Source: Saccharopolyspora rhizosphaerae (GTDB lineage: Bacteria; Actinomycetota; Actinomycetes; Mycobacteriales; Pseudonocardiaceae). Taken from it: 64,000 nt of DNA. The stretch is from positions 62,001 to 126,000 of the forward strand of contig NZ_RSAA01000014.1 of NCBI RefSeq assembly GCF_003931915.1, written 5' to 3'. Every line of letters starts with the position of its first letter. Position 1 is the first letter of the stretch. The position numbers and the translations under genes were made by a program. Below the pieces are notes generated by a model. It saw only the letters and a program-made list of their open reading frames with translations. It was not told where the DNA came from and did no database searches. Shown piece by piece: positions 9,600 to 19,481 of this stretch.

Positions 9600-10520
9600 G
9601 TGACTGGCCCTGATCCCGAGGACGTGCGCCTGCTGAGCCTCGTCGCCGAGATGGGCCGGGCGGCGGTCCCGGACATCGCCGGCCGGCTCGGCATGGACGT
9701 GCGCGAGGTCGGCGCACGACTCGCCGCGTTGTCCACCACCGGACTGCCGTTGATCGTCGGTGTCGAGTGCGATCAGCAGGGCATCCGCAACGCCGTCGCC
9801 GCAGCTCAGCAGTGGGCCGCGCAGAACGCCCCGCACCCGGGAGCGCAGTACAGCGGCCCGCACCCGATGTCCGGTCCGCACCAGGTTCCGGGCGCCCAGC
9901 ACCTCTCGGGACCCCACCAGGTCCCGGGTGTCTCTGGGCCGCAACACGTCTCAGGACCCCGGCAGGCCACGCACGCGATGCCGCACCCCCAGCAGCCGGT
10001 CGCGCCGCAGCCGCCGATGAGCACGTGGGGCCCGCCCGGGTCCGCCGCGTGGGCGCGCGGGGACCAGCCCGCGCCGGTGCCCGCCCAGGCACCCGCCACG
10101 ACAGGTCAGGTCGGCACCAGGCTGGAGGTGCAGGGCGTGTCGGGCGAGCGGATCAGCATCCAGCTCATCGAGGTCGTCGACCCGGCGGACTTCCTGTACA
10201 CCGCCGCCGGCTACGAGCTGCAGCCCGGGGAGCGCTCCGTCGTGGTGCACACCGAGCTGACCAACCACGGGCAGGTGCCGTTCCCGTCGCTGCCCGACAT
10301 GTACCTGGAACTGATCACCAAGGACGGTGCGCCGGTGGGCAAGGCCCCGGTGTCGATGTCGTCCCGTCCGCCGCACCGGATGGGCGTGCAGCCGGGCGAA
10401 ACCGCCGGAGGCCACACGGTTTACGTGCTCCCGGAATCGACGGAGCTGGCCGCCGTCCGCTGGACCGCCCAACCCGGCGACCCGCAGCGCACGCTTCTCT
10501 GGGACATCACCGACCTCTAG
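9600..10520 (+). CDS. Hypothetical protein: winged-helix-like N-terminus, Gly/Pro/His linker, Ig-like C-terminus
   Basis: 306 residues, three parts. Residues 1-60 ([20 protein letters not shown] onward) look like an AsnC/Lrp-type helix-turn-helix. Residues about 75-165 are a low-complexity linker with repeated [16 protein letters not shown] units and Pro-rich stretches. Residues about 170-306 form a beta-rich domain reminiscent of DUF4352-type extracellular folds ([18 protein letters not shown]). I see no signal peptide. The start is GTG 9600, the only candidate just before the conserved part, though its ribosome site is weak. It is divergent from dnaE. Function unknown; the fold assignments are inference. 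Confidence 0.75.
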   Translation: MTGPDPEDVRLLSLVAEMGRAAVPDIAGRLGMDVREVGARLAALSTTGLPLIVGVECDQQGIRNAVAAAQQWAAQNAPHPGAQYSGPHPMSGPHQVPGAQHLSGPHQVPGVSGPQHVSGPRQATHAMPHPQQPVAPQPPMSTWGPPGSAAWARGDQPAPVPAQAPATTGQVGTRLEVQGVSGERISIQLIEVVDPADFLYTAAGYELQPGERSVVVHTELTNHGQVPFPSLPDMYLELITKDGAPVGKAPVSMSSRPPHRMGVQPGETAGGHTVYVLPESTELAAVRWTAQPGDPQRTLLWDITDL

Positions 10521-10583
10521 GAACGGTTCACCCCACGGCGAAGCCGCGTGTTCCAGGTGCGGGCCTCGACCCGCACCTCCGAA

Positions 10584-10680
10584 GGTGGTGAGCGGCTTCG
10601 TGGCGGGCACGCCGGGACGCCGCGTGGTGACTGCTCGAGGAACAGCACACGGAGTCCACGGAGCCGCTCAGGTTCCGCCG
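10584..10680. repeat. Dispersed about 95-bp intergenic repeat, copy A
   Basis: Begins GTGAGCGGCTTCGTGGCG and ends CGGAGCCGCTCAGGTTCC, so the ends are imperfect inverted repeats (GAGCGGCTTC / GGAGCCGCTC). It aligns along its whole length, with many substitutions, to 11236-11330. The two copies lie on either side of the 94-aa gene. No coding capacity is credible. Confidence 0.7.
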
Positions 10681-10711
10681 CGCGAAGCGAGTCCGGACCA
10701 GTTCTCAGACG

Positions 10712-10996
10712 TCAGGACTCGCCCCGGAAGAAGTCCAGCGGGTTCCGCCGGGGCTTCTCGGTGCGCTGCCTGCTGCGGTACTGCAGGGTCGGCCAGTCGC
10801 CGGCGTCGTCCCGCGGGCGCTCGGGTTCGGGCTCGCCGATGACCGAGGGCGTGGCCGGTGCGACGTCCTGAGCGCTGATCACGTCACCGAGGCTGGTCAG
10901 CCCCTCCGGTGGGGTGTCCAGGTCGGCCTCCGGGTCGACGGCCGGGATGCCGCGCGGCGGGGTCGGTGCGTCCGACCCCGGGAACTCCTGAGCCAT
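10712..10996 (-). CDS. Conserved small hypothetical protein, 94 aa
   Basis: A small, Pro- and acid-rich protein with a basic C-terminus ending RNPLDFFRGES; no membrane segment or Cys. Start ATG 10996 is supported by AAGGGGG eight bases upstream. The low complexity of the first 60 residues suggests disorder, while LQYRSRQRTEKPRRNPLDFF could be a short interaction motif. It stands alone between two copies of a dispersed repeat. I do not recognise the family. Confidence 0.65.
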   Translation of the reverse strand: MAQEFPGSDAPTPPRGIPAVDPEADLDTPPEGLTSLGDVISAQDVAPATPSVIGEPEPERPRDDAGDWPTLQYRSRQRTEKPRRNPLDFFRGES

Positions 10997-11128
10997 CGAA
11001 ACCCCCTTGGTAGCCCGCTGAACGAACACCACGGTACCTGCTCCCAGAGCCGTGCATGACGCACAGCAGCGGCGTGTTCCACGGGCGTGGGCCCAAACCG
11101 GCACCACCGCACGACCCCAGGCGCCCCG

Positions 11129-11220
11129 CAGCAGCAGCCGCTTCGCCAGGCGAGGGACACCCGACACCGCAGCGACCCAGCAGCCCGCAGCAACAGCCGC
11201 TTCGCCAGGTGCGGGACACA
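11129..11220. repeat. Two direct repeats, 60-bp period, GCCGCTTCGCCAGG core
   Basis: The word CAGCAGCAGCCGCTTCGCCA near 11129 recurs with few changes near 11189, and both are followed by a GGGACAC end (about 11155 and 11215). It abuts repeat copy B. The gap 10997-11363 thus consists mainly of repeats; I see no gene or clear regulatory site in it. Confidence 0.55.
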
Positions 11221-11235
11221 CCTCGCACCGCCGCA

Positions 11236-11330
11236 GGTGCTGAGCGGCTTCGTGGCGAGTACGCCGCGACGACGCGCACCGAAGCTCAAGGAGCGGCGCA
11301 CGGAGTCCTCGGAGCCGCTCAGGTCCTGCC
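11236..11330. repeat. Dispersed about 95-bp intergenic repeat, copy B
   Basis: Counterpart of the copy at 10584-10680: begins GCTGAGCGGCTTCGTGGCG, carries CGGAGTCCTCGGAGCCGCTC at the other end, and has inverted ends. It lies just downstream (minus sense) of the pseudouridine synthase gene. Confidence 0.7.
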
Positions 11331-11363
11331 ACCCGCACCGCCGCGCAAGGCGATCACATCCCT

Positions 11364-12293
11364 CTAACCATCCTGGTCGCGCAACTCGTCCAGGGCGTGC
11401 TGCAAGTCTTCCGGGTACTCGCTCTCGAACGTCACCTGCCCGCCCGAGGGGTGCTCGAAGGACAGGCTCCGCGCGTGCAGCCACTGCCTGGTGATGCCCA
11501 GCCGCCGCGCCAGGGTCGGGTCGGCGCCGTAGGTGAGGTCGCCGACGCAGGGGTGCTTGATCGCCGCGAAGTGCACTCGGATCTGGTGCGTGCGGCCGGT
11601 TTCCAGCTTGACGTCGATCAAGGACGCGGCGCGGAAGGCCTCCACCGTCTCGTAGTGCGTGATGCTCGGCTTGCCGCCGGTGACCACGGCGAACTTGTAG
11701 TCGTGCCGGGGGTGCCGGTCGATCGGGGCGTCGATGGTGCCGCGGCTCGGGTCCGGCAGGCCCTGCACGACCGCGTGGTACCGCTTCTCGACGGTGCGTT
11801 CCTTGAACGCGCGCTTGAGCACCGTGTAGGCGTGCTCGCTCTTGGCCACCACCATCACGCCGGTGGTGCCCGCGTCGAGCCGGTGCACCACGCCCTGGCG
11901 TTCGGCGGCGCCCGAGGTGGCGATCCGCACGCCCGCGGCGGCGAGCCCGCCGACGACGGTGGGGCCCTCCCAGCCGGGGCTCGGGTGCACGGCGACGCCG
12001 ATCGGCTTGTCGACCACGACGATGTCCTCGTCCTGGTGCAGGATCTTCATGCCCTCGACCGGCACGGCCACGACCTGCAGCGGTTGCTCGGCGGCCGGGA
12101 GGGTGATCTCCAGCCACGAACCGGCGATCAGGCGCTCGGACTTGCCCGCGGGTGCGCCGTCGACGAGCACGTCACCGGCCTCGGCGAGCCCGGCGACGGC
12201 GTTGCGGGACAGGCCGAGCAGCTTGGACAGACCGGCGTCGATCCGCATGCCGTCCAAGCCCTCGGGCACCGGGAGGGTTCGGAGTTCGCTCAC
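11364..12293 (-). CDS. RluD-family pseudouridine synthase
   Basis: 309 residues. An N-terminal S4 RNA-binding domain (about 12-75, with [21 protein letters not shown]) precedes the RluA/RluD catalytic domain. The catalytic motif [16 protein letters not shown] contains the conserved Asp that attacks the uridine; [11 protein letters not shown] is also present. It converts uridines of 23S rRNA to pseudouridine; E. coli RluD acts on helix 69, but the exact target here is not provable. The GTG start overlaps the lspA stop (GTGA), so the two are translationally coupled, a common actinobacterial pairing. Confidence 0.93.
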   Translation of the reverse strand: MSELRTLPVPEGLDGMRIDAGLSKLLGLSRNAVAGLAEAGDVLVDGAPAGKSERLIAGSWLEITLPAAEQPLQVVAVPVEGMKILHQDEDIVVVDKPIGVAVHPSPGWEGPTVVGGLAAAGVRIATSGAAERQGVVHRLDAGTTGVMVVAKSEHAYTVLKRAFKERTVEKRYHAVVQGLPDPSRGTIDAPIDRHPRHDYKFAVVTGGKPSITHYETVEAFRAASLIDVKLETGRTHQIRVHFAAIKHPCVGDLTYGADPTLARRLGITRQWLHARSLSFEHPSGGQVTFESEYPEDLQHALDELRDQDG

Positions 12294-12901
12294 GAGTGGG
12301 CGGCCTTCTTCTGCTTGCGGTGGATGGTCCCGTCGAAGTCGCGGCCCAGCAGCGACAGCAGCACCACGAGGATGCCGCCGCAGGTGATGCAGCTGTCGGC
12401 GACGTTGAACACCGGGAAGACCTGGCCGCCGGGGGCCAGGAAGGACAGGAAGTCCACCACGTGGCCCTGCAGCGGGCCGGGCGCGCGGAACAGCCGATCA
12501 CCGAGGTTGCCGCAGGCACCGCCGAGCACGAGCCCCAGACCGACGGCCCACCCCGGCGAGCGGAGCTTCGGCGCAAGCCACACGATGACGCCGACCACCG
12601 CGATGGCCAGCAGCGCCAGCAGCCAGGTCAGGCCGGTGGCCATGGAGAACGCGGCACCGGGGTTGCGCAGCACGTCGAGGTAGAACAGGCCGCCGAGCAC
12701 CCGCACCGGCGGGTTGCCCTCCAGCTCAGCGACCACGGCGATCTTGGTCACGACGTCCAGGGTCAGGCCTGCCGCCGCCACTCCGAACAGCAGCGCCAGC
12801 AGCGTGCCGGACCCGCCCTGCCGGGCGTCGGGGGCCGAGGTCGACTTGGCGTCCTCCGCCGCGGAGTCCGCCTGCTCAGGAGGGGGTTGCTCGGTGCTCA
12901 C
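12290..12901 (-). CDS. lspA: Lipoprotein signal peptidase (signal peptidase II)
   Basis: 203 residues with four membrane helices after a 35-residue polar N-terminal extension rich in Pro/Glu/Gln. Family blocks are visible: [26 protein letters not shown] and FPVFNVADS. The two catalytic aspartates lie in the GNLGDR and FNVADS blocks. It removes the signal peptide of diacylglyceryl-modified prolipoproteins in the membrane. Start GTG 12901 follows GGCGGG. It is coupled by GTGA overlap to the pseudouridine synthase gene. Confidence 0.95.
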   Translation of the reverse strand: MSTEQPPPEQADSAAEDAKSTSAPDARQGGSGTLLALLFGVAAAGLTLDVVTKIAVVAELEGNPPVRVLGGLFYLDVLRNPGAAFSMATGLTWLLALLAIAVVGVIVWLAPKLRSPGWAVGLGLVLGGACGNLGDRLFRAPGPLQGHVVDFLSFLAPGGQVFPVFNVADSCITCGGILVVLLSLLGRDFDGTIHRKQKKAAHS

Positions 12902-12986
12902 CCCGCCATTGTCCCCGACACGGGCGAACGCCGGCGCACCAGCCCGAGCCCACGCCCTTCCCCCGGGAGGTTGGGCCTCTCCAGGC

Positions 12987-13052
12987 GGGGGAGGTGTCAC
13001 CTGGAACTGCCCCCACCAGCGCGGTGCAGAGCCCCAGGTGTCACCACCTCCC
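12987..13052 (-). terminator. Long imperfect hairpin between aminotransferase gene and lspA
   Basis: GGGGAGGTGTCACCTGG (12987-13003) pairs, with a 3-base bulge, with CCAGGTGTCACCACCTCCCC (13033-13052). It lies directly after the stop of the aminotransferase gene in its direction of transcription. There is no U-run, as usual for actinomycetes. Confidence 0.5.
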
Positions 13053-13071
13053 CTCGAGGGGGAGCGCGGGG

Positions 13072-14394
13072 TCAGGGCAGGAACGGAGGCAGCGGCCGTG
13101 GGTCGTCGACGGGCGCCCAGTGGCCGTCGACCTGCTCGTAGGCCGCTGCCGGGCCGTCCGCGACCAGGGATTTCAGGGCCGCGACGAGCCGGTCGACGTG
13201 CTCGGTCGTGGTGCCGAGGCCGATGCTGGCGCGCAGCGCGCGTCCGGAGTCCGCGCCGGCCTTGGTCAGCAGGTGGCGGGTGCCGAGGTGGGCGCAGAAC
13301 AGCCCGTCGCGGACGCCGATGGCGTGCTCGGCCGACAGCGCGGCCGCGATCAGACCCGGGTCCTGCCCGTCGAGGGTGAAGCTGACGACGCCGACCCGGT
13401 CGTGCTCCGAGCCGAACAGGCTCAGCTCGCGCAGCCCGGGGACCTCCACCAGCCCGGCGCGCAAGCGGCTGAGCAGCGCCGATTCGTGGGCGACGACGTC
13501 GCCCCACCGGGTGGTGAGGGTGCGACAGGCGGTGGCCAGCGCGTGCACGCCGACGGTGTTGGGAGAGCCGGCCTCGTGCCGCTCCGGCCCGGTGGTCCAA
13601 CTGACCGCGCGCTCGGTGACCGCGCGGGACGCGCCGCCACCGGCCAGGTGCGGGTCGGCGGCGTTGAGCCAGTCGGCGCGGCCGACCAGCGCACCGGATC
13701 CGAAGGGCGCGTAGAGCTTGTGCCCGGAGAGGGCGGCGTAGTCGACGTCGAGCTCGGCGAGCCGGATCGGCCGGTGCGGGGCGAGCTGCGCGGCGTCCAG
13801 CACGGTCCGGGCACCCCGGCGTCGGGCGGCGCGGGCGAGTTCGGCGACCCGCCACAGCTCGCCGGTGACGTTGCAAGCGCCGGTGAGCACGGCCAGCCGC
13901 GGCCCCTCGGGGCATTCGGCCAGCGCCTCGTCCAAGGCTTGGACGGCCTCGGTGGGGCTCTGCGGTGCGGGGATGCGGCGCACGTGGCGCCAGGGCAGCA
14001 GCGCGGCGTGGTGGGCCGTGTCGAAGGCCACCACCGAGGTGCCGCGCGGTGCCGCCGAGGCGAGCAGGTTCAGCGCGTCGGTGGTGTTGCGGGTGAACAC
14101 GACCTGGTCGCCCTGCCTGGCTCCGGTGAAGTCCGACAGCACCTGCCGCGCGCCCTCGTAGACGCGGGTGCAGACCTGCGAGGCGAACCCGGCACCCCGG
14201 TGCACGCTGGCGTAGTGCGGCAGCAGCTCGTCCACCGCGTCGCGCACGGCTGACGAGCACGGCGCGCTGGCGGCGTGGTCGAGGTTGGCGTAGGCGGCGG
14301 TGCCGCCGGTGACCAGCGGTACCCGCAGATCGGCTCCCACGACGCCGGGAACGGCGGCGGAGCGGCTCGGAACATCGATGACAGCTGGGGACAT
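13072..14394 (-). CDS. Class V aminotransferase / cysteine-desulfurase-like enzyme under SAM-IV riboswitch
   Basis: 440 residues, PLP fold type I. NLDHAASAP (about 42) is the class V N-terminal signature, TRNTTDALNLL binds the cofactor phosphate, VLDAAQLAPH holds the PLP-binding Asp, and SGHKLYAPFGSGAL supplies the Schiff-base Lys. This matches SufS/IscS-like or selenocysteine-lyase-like proteins. FCAHLG provides a Cys in the C-terminal part. A SAM-IV riboswitch in its leader implies a role in sulfur amino acid metabolism, perhaps Cys/Met salvage or desulfuration; the exact substrate is unknown. Start ATG 14394 follows GGGAGG. Transcribed alone. Confidence 0.88.
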   Translation of the reverse strand: MSPAVIDVPSRSAAVPGVVGADLRVPLVTGGTAAYANLDHAASAPCSSAVRDAVDELLPHYASVHRGAGFASQVCTRVYEGARQVLSDFTGARQGDQVVFTRNTTDALNLLASAAPRGTSVVAFDTAHHAALLPWRHVRRIPAPQSPTEAVQALDEALAECPEGPRLAVLTGACNVTGELWRVAELARAARRRGARTVLDAAQLAPHRPIRLAELDVDYAALSGHKLYAPFGSGALVGRADWLNAADPHLAGGGASRAVTERAVSWTTGPERHEAGSPNTVGVHALATACRTLTTRWGDVVAHESALLSRLRAGLVEVPGLRELSLFGSEHDRVGVVSFTLDGQDPGLIAAALSAEHAIGVRDGLFCAHLGTRHLLTKAGADSGRALRASIGLGTTTEHVDRLVAALKSLVADGPAAAYEQVDGHWAPVDDPRPLPPFLP

Positions 14395-14431
14395 CGCGAC
14401 CCTCCCAGGGCTTCGAGGGCCCTCGTCGGGC

Positions 14432-14546
14432 CCGCGCTTGCCGAACCGCGCTGCGCGGCCGGCCAGGTCCTCACCCGGGGCACCCCACCGCGGTAGGAGG
14501 GTTGCCGGCCAGCGAGCCGGGGCTTGGCGCTGGCGCTCATGACCTT
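14432..14546 (-). promoter_or_regulatory. SAM-IV riboswitch
   Basis: On the minus strand the leader has the S-box-type core. P1 is GGTC (14541-14544) with GGACC (14466-14470), and P2 is GCCAGCG with CGCTGGC. The conserved CCGGCAACC junction is present, followed by P3 with CCTCC/GGTGGGG, then GTGCCCCGGGTGA and a GC-rich downstream hairpin for the pseudoknot. The arrangement matches the actinobacterial SAM-IV class. The likely output is translational: CCCTC just upstream of the start can pair with the GGAGGG ribosome site, so SAM binding would hide it. Confidence 0.88.
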
Positions 14547-14609
14547 CGCCGCGAACGCTATCGCCCGGTCGGCTCCGCGACAACGCCGTCCCACTCCGCG
14601 GGCGGAACG

Positions 14610-14649
14610 GCGAAGGCCCCGGGAGCTCGTGGCTCCCCGGGGCCTTCGC
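14610..14649 (-). terminator. Terminator hairpin after ileS
   Basis: GCGAAGGCCCCGGG-AGC and GGCTCCCCGGGGCCTTCGC form a stem of about 17 bp with one bulged base and a small loop. It lies 16 bp past the ileS stop and separates ileS from the SAM-IV leader. No U-tract. Confidence 0.8.
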
Positions 14650-14665
14650 GCTGCTCAGCGGGGGA

Positions 14666-17600
14666 TCAGTCGCGGGAGACCGCGACCTTGACCTCCACCC
14701 CGTCGCCGACCGCGCCGGTCGCGGCGTCGCCCGCGTCGCCGGCCTCGACCGCGTTGGCGAGGGTCTCACCCGCGATGAACTCGCGGTGCGCCTCGACCGC
14801 CGCGACGACCTCGGCCGGCGCCTCGACGACGACCCGGATGCGGTCCGAGACCTCGAAACCGGCGTCCTTGCGGGCGTTCTGGATCACCCGGACCACGTCG
14901 CGGGCCAGGCCCTCCGCCGCCAGTTCCGGCGTGACCTCGGTGTCGAGCACGACCAGCCCTGCACCGCCCGGCAGCGCCGCAGCGGCGCCCGGGTCGGTCG
15001 AGACGAGCCGCTCGGTGTACTCGCCGTCCTGCAGCTCGACGCCCGCGGCGACCACAGTGGACCCGCGGCGCTCCCAGTCACCTGCCTTGACGGCCTTGAT
15101 CACCTTCTGCACGTCCTTGCCGAGCCGCGGGCCGGCCGCGCGGGCGTTCACCGCGATCTCGAAGCGACCGTGCGCGGCGACGTCGGTGCTCAGCTCCAGG
15201 CTCTTGACGTTGACCTCGTCGGTGATCAGGTCCGCGAACGGGCGCAGCGCCTCGGCCTCCGGCGTGGCCACCACCAACCGCGCCAGCGGCAGCCGGACCC
15301 GCAGCTTGTTGGACTTGCGCAGCGCCAGCGCCGAGGAGCAGACCTGGCGCACCTGGTCCATCGCCGACACCAGCGCGGCGTCCGCCGGCAGTTCGTCGAC
15401 CAGAGGCCAGTCGGTGAGGTGCACCGAGCGGCCGCCGGTGAGCCCGCGCCACACCGCCTCGGCGGTCAGCGGCAGCAGCGGCGCCACCACCCGGCAAGTC
15501 ACCTCGAGCACGGTGTGCAGGGTGTCGATGGCGTCCTTGTCGCCCGCCCAGAAGCGGTCCCGGGAACGGCGCACGTACCAGTTGGTCAGCACCTCCAGGA
15601 ACTCCCGCACCGTCGCGGTCGCGGTGGCCAGGTCCAGCGAGTCCATCGCCGACTGCACGTCCCCGACCAGCTCGTGGGTCTTGGCCAGCACGTAGCGGTC
15701 GAGCACGTGCGTGCTGTCGGTGCGGAACTCACCGGTGGCGCCCTCGGCGTTGGCGTAGAGCGCGAGGAAGTACCAGGAGTTCCACAGCGGCAGCACCGCC
15801 TGGCGCACCGCGTCCCGGATGCCGCGCTCGGTGACCACCAGGTCGCCGCCGCGCAGGATCGGGCTGGACATCAGGAACCAGCGCATGGCGTCCGAGCCGT
15901 CGCGGTCGAAGACCTCGTTGACGTCCGGGTAGTTCTTCTTGGACTTCGACATCTTCAGGCCGTCGTGGCCCAGCACGATCCCGTGCGCCACCACGTTGCT
16001 GAAGGCCGGTCGGTCGAACAGCGCCGTGGCCAGCACGTGCAGCGTGTAGAACCAGCCGCGGGTCTGCCCGTGGTACTCCACGATGAAGTCGCCCGGGAAG
16101 TGGTGCTCGAACCACTCGGCGTTCTCCATCGGGTAGTGGACCTGCGCGAACGGCATCGAGCCGGACTCGAACCAGCAGTCCAGCACCTCCGGCACCCGGC
16201 GCATGGTGGACTGCCCGGTCGGGTCGTCCGGGTTCGGCCGGGTCAGCTCGTCGATCTCCGGGCGGTGCAGGTTCGTCGGCCGCACGCCGAAGTCGCGCTC
16301 GAGCTCGTCCAGCGAACCGTAGACGTCGGTGCGCGGGTGCTCCGGGTTGTCCGAGACCCACACCGGGATCGGCGAACCCCAGTACCGGTTCCGCGAGATG
16401 TTCCAGTCGCGGGCGTTCTCCAGCCACTTGCCGAACTGGCCGTCGCGGATGTGCGAGGGAACCCAGTTGATCTGCTTGTTCAGCTCGACCATCCGGTCCT
16501 TGAACTGGCTCACGGCCACGAACCAGGACGACACCGCACGCTGGATCAGCGCGTTGTCGCAGCGCCAGCAGTGCGGGTACTGGTGGTCGTAGGTCTCGTG
16601 GCGCAGCAGCAGACCGCGGTCCTTGAGGTCGCGGGCGATGTGCTTGTTGGCCTCGAAGACCTGCATGCCCTCGAACGGCGGCACCTCGGCGGTGAACTTG
16701 CCGTGCGCGTCGACCGGGACGACCGGCACGATGTCCGCGGCGTCGGTGACGACCTTGTCGTCCTCACCGAAGGCCGGGGCGATGTGCACGACACCGGTGC
16801 CGTCGTCGGTGGTGACGTAGTCCGCGGCCAGCACCTGGTGGGCGTTCTCGCGGCCGGCGAAGAAGTCGAACGGCGGCTCGTAGCGGATCCCCAGCAGGTC
16901 GGACCCCTTGTAGCGGGCGACGACCCGGTCGGCGATGTCCTCGCCGAGCTCACGGGCGTAGGCCGACAGCCGCGCTTCCGCGAGCAGGTAGCGCTCGGTG
17001 CCCTGCGCGGGCGCGACCAGCGCGTAGTCGACGTCGGGGTGCACGGCCGCGGCGAGGTTCGACGGCAGCGTCCACGGGGTCGTCGTCCACACCAGCGCCA
17101 GCGCGCCGTCGAACTCCCGGCCCGGGGCGGTCAGCCGCAGTCCGACCGTCACGGCCGGGTCCTGGCGCGGCCGGTAGCCGTCGTCCATGCGGGTCTCGGT
17201 GTTGGACAGCGGCGTCTCGCAGCGCCAGCAATACCAGAGCACCCGGTAGCCCTCGTAGACCAGACCCTTGTCCCACAGGGTCTTGAACGCCCACATGACG
17301 CTTTCCATGTAGTCGAGGTCGAGCGTCTTGTAGTCGTTCTCGAAGTCGACCCACCGCGCTTGGCGGGTGACGTAGTCCTCCCACTCAGCGGTGTAGCGCA
17401 GCACGGAGGTCTTGCACGCCTCGTTGAACGCGGCGACGCCCATCTTGTCGATCTCGGCCTTCGAGGTGATGCCGAGCTGCTTCTCCGCCTCGACCTCAGC
17501 GGGCAGACCGTGCGTGTCCCAACCGAACCGGCGCTCGACGCGCTTGCCGCGCATCGTCTGGTAGCGCGGAACCGCGTCCTTGACGTAGCCGGTGAGCAGG

Positions 17601-17818
17601 TGGCCGTAGTGCGGCAGACCGTTGGCGAAGGGCGGACCGTCGTAGAAGACGTACTCGTTCGACCCGTTGTGACCCGCCTCGCGGGCCTCGACGGAGGCGC
17701 GGAAGGTCTTGTCATCGGCCCAGAAGTCCAGCACTTGGCGCTCGATCTCCGGGAACGCGGGCTGGGCCGCCACGCCGCGCTCGTCGGACGCGCCGAAGGG
17801 AACCTTGGGGTATGCCAT
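14666..17818 (-). CDS. ileS: Isoleucyl-tRNA synthetase, type 2 (eukaryote-like)
   Basis: 1050 residues, class I synthetase that charges tRNA-Ile. The HIGH motif reads GLPHYGH (67-73) and KMSKS is at 622-626. The Val-editing CP1 domain lies between them (e.g. [18 protein letters not shown]), and the anticodon-binding region follows. The length (type 1 enzymes are about 930-940) and the HYGH form mark the type 2 class, which in other bacteria is associated with natural tolerance to mupirocin; that phenotype is inferred only. Start ATG 17818 follows GAGGAG. Expression is controlled by the T-box leader directly upstream. Confidence 0.96.
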   Translation of the reverse strand: MAYPKVPFGASDERGVAAQPAFPEIERQVLDFWADDKTFRASVEAREAGHNGSNEYVFYDGPPFANGLPHYGHLLTGYVKDAVPRYQTMRGKRVERRFGWDTHGLPAEVEAEKQLGITSKAEIDKMGVAAFNEACKTSVLRYTAEWEDYVTRQARWVDFENDYKTLDLDYMESVMWAFKTLWDKGLVYEGYRVLWYCWRCETPLSNTETRMDDGYRPRQDPAVTVGLRLTAPGREFDGALALVWTTTPWTLPSNLAAAVHPDVDYALVAPAQGTERYLLAEARLSAYARELGEDIADRVVARYKGSDLLGIRYEPPFDFFAGRENAHQVLAADYVTTDDGTGVVHIAPAFGEDDKVVTDAADIVPVVPVDAHGKFTAEVPPFEGMQVFEANKHIARDLKDRGLLLRHETYDHQYPHCWRCDNALIQRAVSSWFVAVSQFKDRMVELNKQINWVPSHIRDGQFGKWLENARDWNISRNRYWGSPIPVWVSDNPEHPRTDVYGSLDELERDFGVRPTNLHRPEIDELTRPNPDDPTGQSTMRRVPEVLDCWFESGSMPFAQVHYPMENAEWFEHHFPGDFIVEYHGQTRGWFYTLHVLATALFDRPAFSNVVAHGIVLGHDGLKMSKSKKNYPDVNEVFDRDGSDAMRWFLMSSPILRGGDLVVTERGIRDAVRQAVLPLWNSWYFLALYANAEGATGEFRTDSTHVLDRYVLAKTHELVGDVQSAMDSLDLATATATVREFLEVLTNWYVRRSRDRFWAGDKDAIDTLHTVLEVTCRVVAPLLPLTAEAVWRGLTGGRSVHLTDWPLVDELPADAALVSAMDQVRQVCSSALALRKSNKLRVRLPLARLVVATPEAEALRPFADLITDEVNVKSLELSTDVAAHGRFEIAVNARAAGPRLGKDVQKVIKAVKAGDWERRGSTVVAAGVELQDGEYTERLVSTDPGAAAALPGGAGLVVLDTEVTPELAAEGLARDVVRVIQNARKDAGFEVSDRIRVVVEAPAEVVAAVEAHREFIAGETLANAVEAGDAGDAATGAVGDGVEVKVAVSRD

Positions 17819-17844
17819 CGCGGAGCTGCTCCTCGCACTGTGTC

Positions 17845-18056
17845 GTTGCCGCCCTGGAGGACGGGGACGACCCCCGGACGCACCGGGCACCGCGGTACCA
17901 CCCCGCTTGCCGACGGCGCGGAACGCCGACGGCCACTCGATTGCCGGCTGTGACGGGCCGGACCCGTCCGGTTCTACTGAGGCGCGCCGCGCCCGTTCTT
18001 CCGGAGGCTCCCCGGTGATGGCCGGATCAACGCCTGGTCTTCCCAGAGTACCGGGA
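17845..18056 (-). promoter_or_regulatory. T-box riboswitch of ileS (translational, Ile specifier)
   Basis: The minus-strand leader carries the T-box bulge sequence TGGTACCGCG (17891-17900). Further upstream is a stem I region with GCCATCACCGGGGAGCC, where ATC (18017-18019) is a good isoleucine specifier codon. Downstream of the T-box there is no Rho-independent terminator. Instead GTCCTCCAGG can pair with the GAGGAG ribosome site of ileS, as in other actinobacterial translational T-boxes. Uncharged tRNA-Ile binding would free the ribosome site and raise synthetase synthesis. Confidence 0.9.
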
Positions 18057-18072
18057 CTTCGCCAGTGCGCTC

Positions 18073-18546
18073 TCACCGGCTCCGGCGCGGCTCCGCGGCG
18101 ATGGTCGCGTTGGGCGCGCACCGGGCGCACGGCGTGAAGCCGAGACCCCGGGCGTCGACCAGCGTCAGCGGCAGCGCGTCCGCTTCGCCGAGCCAGTCGC
18201 AGGTCCGCACGTGGTAGCGCGGACGTTCGTCGATCACCACGACCTCGGCGTCCGGATCGGCCGCCTCGGCAGCGTTGCTCCGCTCCTCGCCCGGTTCCTC
18301 GCCCTGCGGCCGGACCCGGGTGGTCCTCGTCCTGCTGCGGCGGGTCCGGAGCCGGTCGACGACCAGCAGCGCGGCCCCGAGGACGCTGGCCAGGACCGAG
18401 GTCCACGCGAACCCGGCCCCGGCACCGAACACCGCGGCCACCAACGTCGCGGCGGCCACCAGGACCAGCAGCAGTACGACCAGCAGCACTCGACTTCCGC
18501 CCCTTCGCCGATCCCCTCTCGGCAGATACCGGCGGTGACGGGCCAT
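18073..18546 (-). CDS. Hypothetical membrane protein with C-terminal CxxC motif
   Basis: 157 residues. A basic N-terminus ([19 protein letters not shown]) is followed by two hydrophobic helices (about 20-42 and 47-64). A charged linker follows. The conserved-looking C-terminal block has [20 protein letters not shown] and [10 protein letters not shown], three Cys that could bind a metal. Start ATG 18546. It lies between wag31 and ileS on the same strand. The C-terminal block recalls small Cys domains in actinobacterial proteins, but I cannot name a family. Confidence 0.75.
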   Translation of the reverse strand: MARHRRYLPRGDRRRGGSRVLLVVLLLVLVAAATLVAAVFGAGAGFAWTSVLASVLGAALLVVDRLRTRRSRTRTTRVRPQGEEPGEERSNAAEAADPDAEVVVIDERPRYHVRTCDWLGEADALPLTLVDARGLGFTPCARCAPNATIAAEPRRSR

Positions 18547-18585
18547 GACCTATCACCGCCGGTGCGCCAAGTCGTGAACGGGGAA

Positions 18586-19434
18586 TCAGCCCGCTTCGGC
18601 CGCCCTGGCGCCGAAGCTGTAGCTGGTGGCCTGCTGACCCGAGGAACGGCTTCCGCTGCTGCTGCTGCTCTCCGCTGGAGCGGCGGACCCGCGGTCCTGC
18701 AGTTCTCGCAGCTGGGACTCCAGGTAGGTCTGCAGCCGGGTGCGGTACTCGCGCTCGAACGTGCGCAGAGTCTCGATCTTCTTCTCGAGGGCGTTCTTCT
18801 CGTTGGTGATGTTGCCCATCACCTCGGCGTGCTTGCGCTGCGCGTCGCGCTCCAGGCTGGCGGCCTTGTCGCGCGCCTGCCGCTCAAGCGTCTCCGCCCG
18901 CGTGCGGGCGTCGTTGAGCATCGTCTCGGCTCGGGTCCGAGATTCGTTCACCATGCTGTCGGACTTCGAACGAGCCTCGGACAGCAGCTGCTCGGACTTC
19001 GTCCGGGCCTCGGACAACATGCCGTCGGCCTCGGCCTTGGCCTCACCGGTCAGCCGGTCGGCCATCTCCTGCGCCAGGCCCAGGACCTTGGCGGCCTGAA
19101 CGTGGTGATCACCACCGGGCGAAGTCTGCTCGGCAGCGGTCGGCGCCGGGACCGGGGTGAGCCGGCGCGGTTCCTCCGCGGGGGCGGCTTGGGTCGAGGC
19201 GGCAGCGGACGCGGCCTGGCTGCGGGCCTCGTCCAAGTCGACCTGGGCGGTCTGCAGCTGGTTCTCCAGCTGCTCGACCTGGCCGCGCAGGTCGTTGTTC
19301 TCCTCAACCAGCCGGGCAAGCTCGGCTTCAACCAGGTCGAGGAATGCGTCCACCTCGTCCTCGTTGTAGCCCCGCTTGCCGATCGGAGGTTTGCTGAACG
19401 CGACGTTATGCACGTCGGCGGGGGTCAGGCCCAC
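18586..19434 (-). CDS. wag31: DivIVA/Wag31 polar growth scaffold
   Basis: 282 residues. The N-terminal DivIVA domain ([20 protein letters not shown], then [20 protein letters not shown]) binds curved polar membrane. Two long coiled coils follow (about 35-75 and 130-235), separated by an Ala/Pro/Thr-rich linker; repeated [22 protein letters not shown] heptads are visible. It recruits the polar elongation machinery. Start GTG 19434 follows GAGGTGA. Position downstream of sepF-yggT is the classical actinobacterial order. Expected to be essential by analogy with mycobacteria. Confidence 0.96.
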   Translation of the reverse strand: MGLTPADVHNVAFSKPPIGKRGYNEDEVDAFLDLVEAELARLVEENNDLRGQVEQLENQLQTAQVDLDEARSQAASAAASTQAAPAEEPRRLTPVPAPTAAEQTSPGGDHHVQAAKVLGLAQEMADRLTGEAKAEADGMLSEARTKSEQLLSEARSKSDSMVNESRTRAETMLNDARTRAETLERQARDKAASLERDAQRKHAEVMGNITNEKNALEKKIETLRTFEREYRTRLQTYLESQLRELQDRGSAAPAESSSSSGSRSSGQQATSYSFGARAAEAG

Positions 19435-19481
19435 AAGATCACCTCACGCACTCCTTCGGCTGCGGTTCGGCGGGTTCCCCG

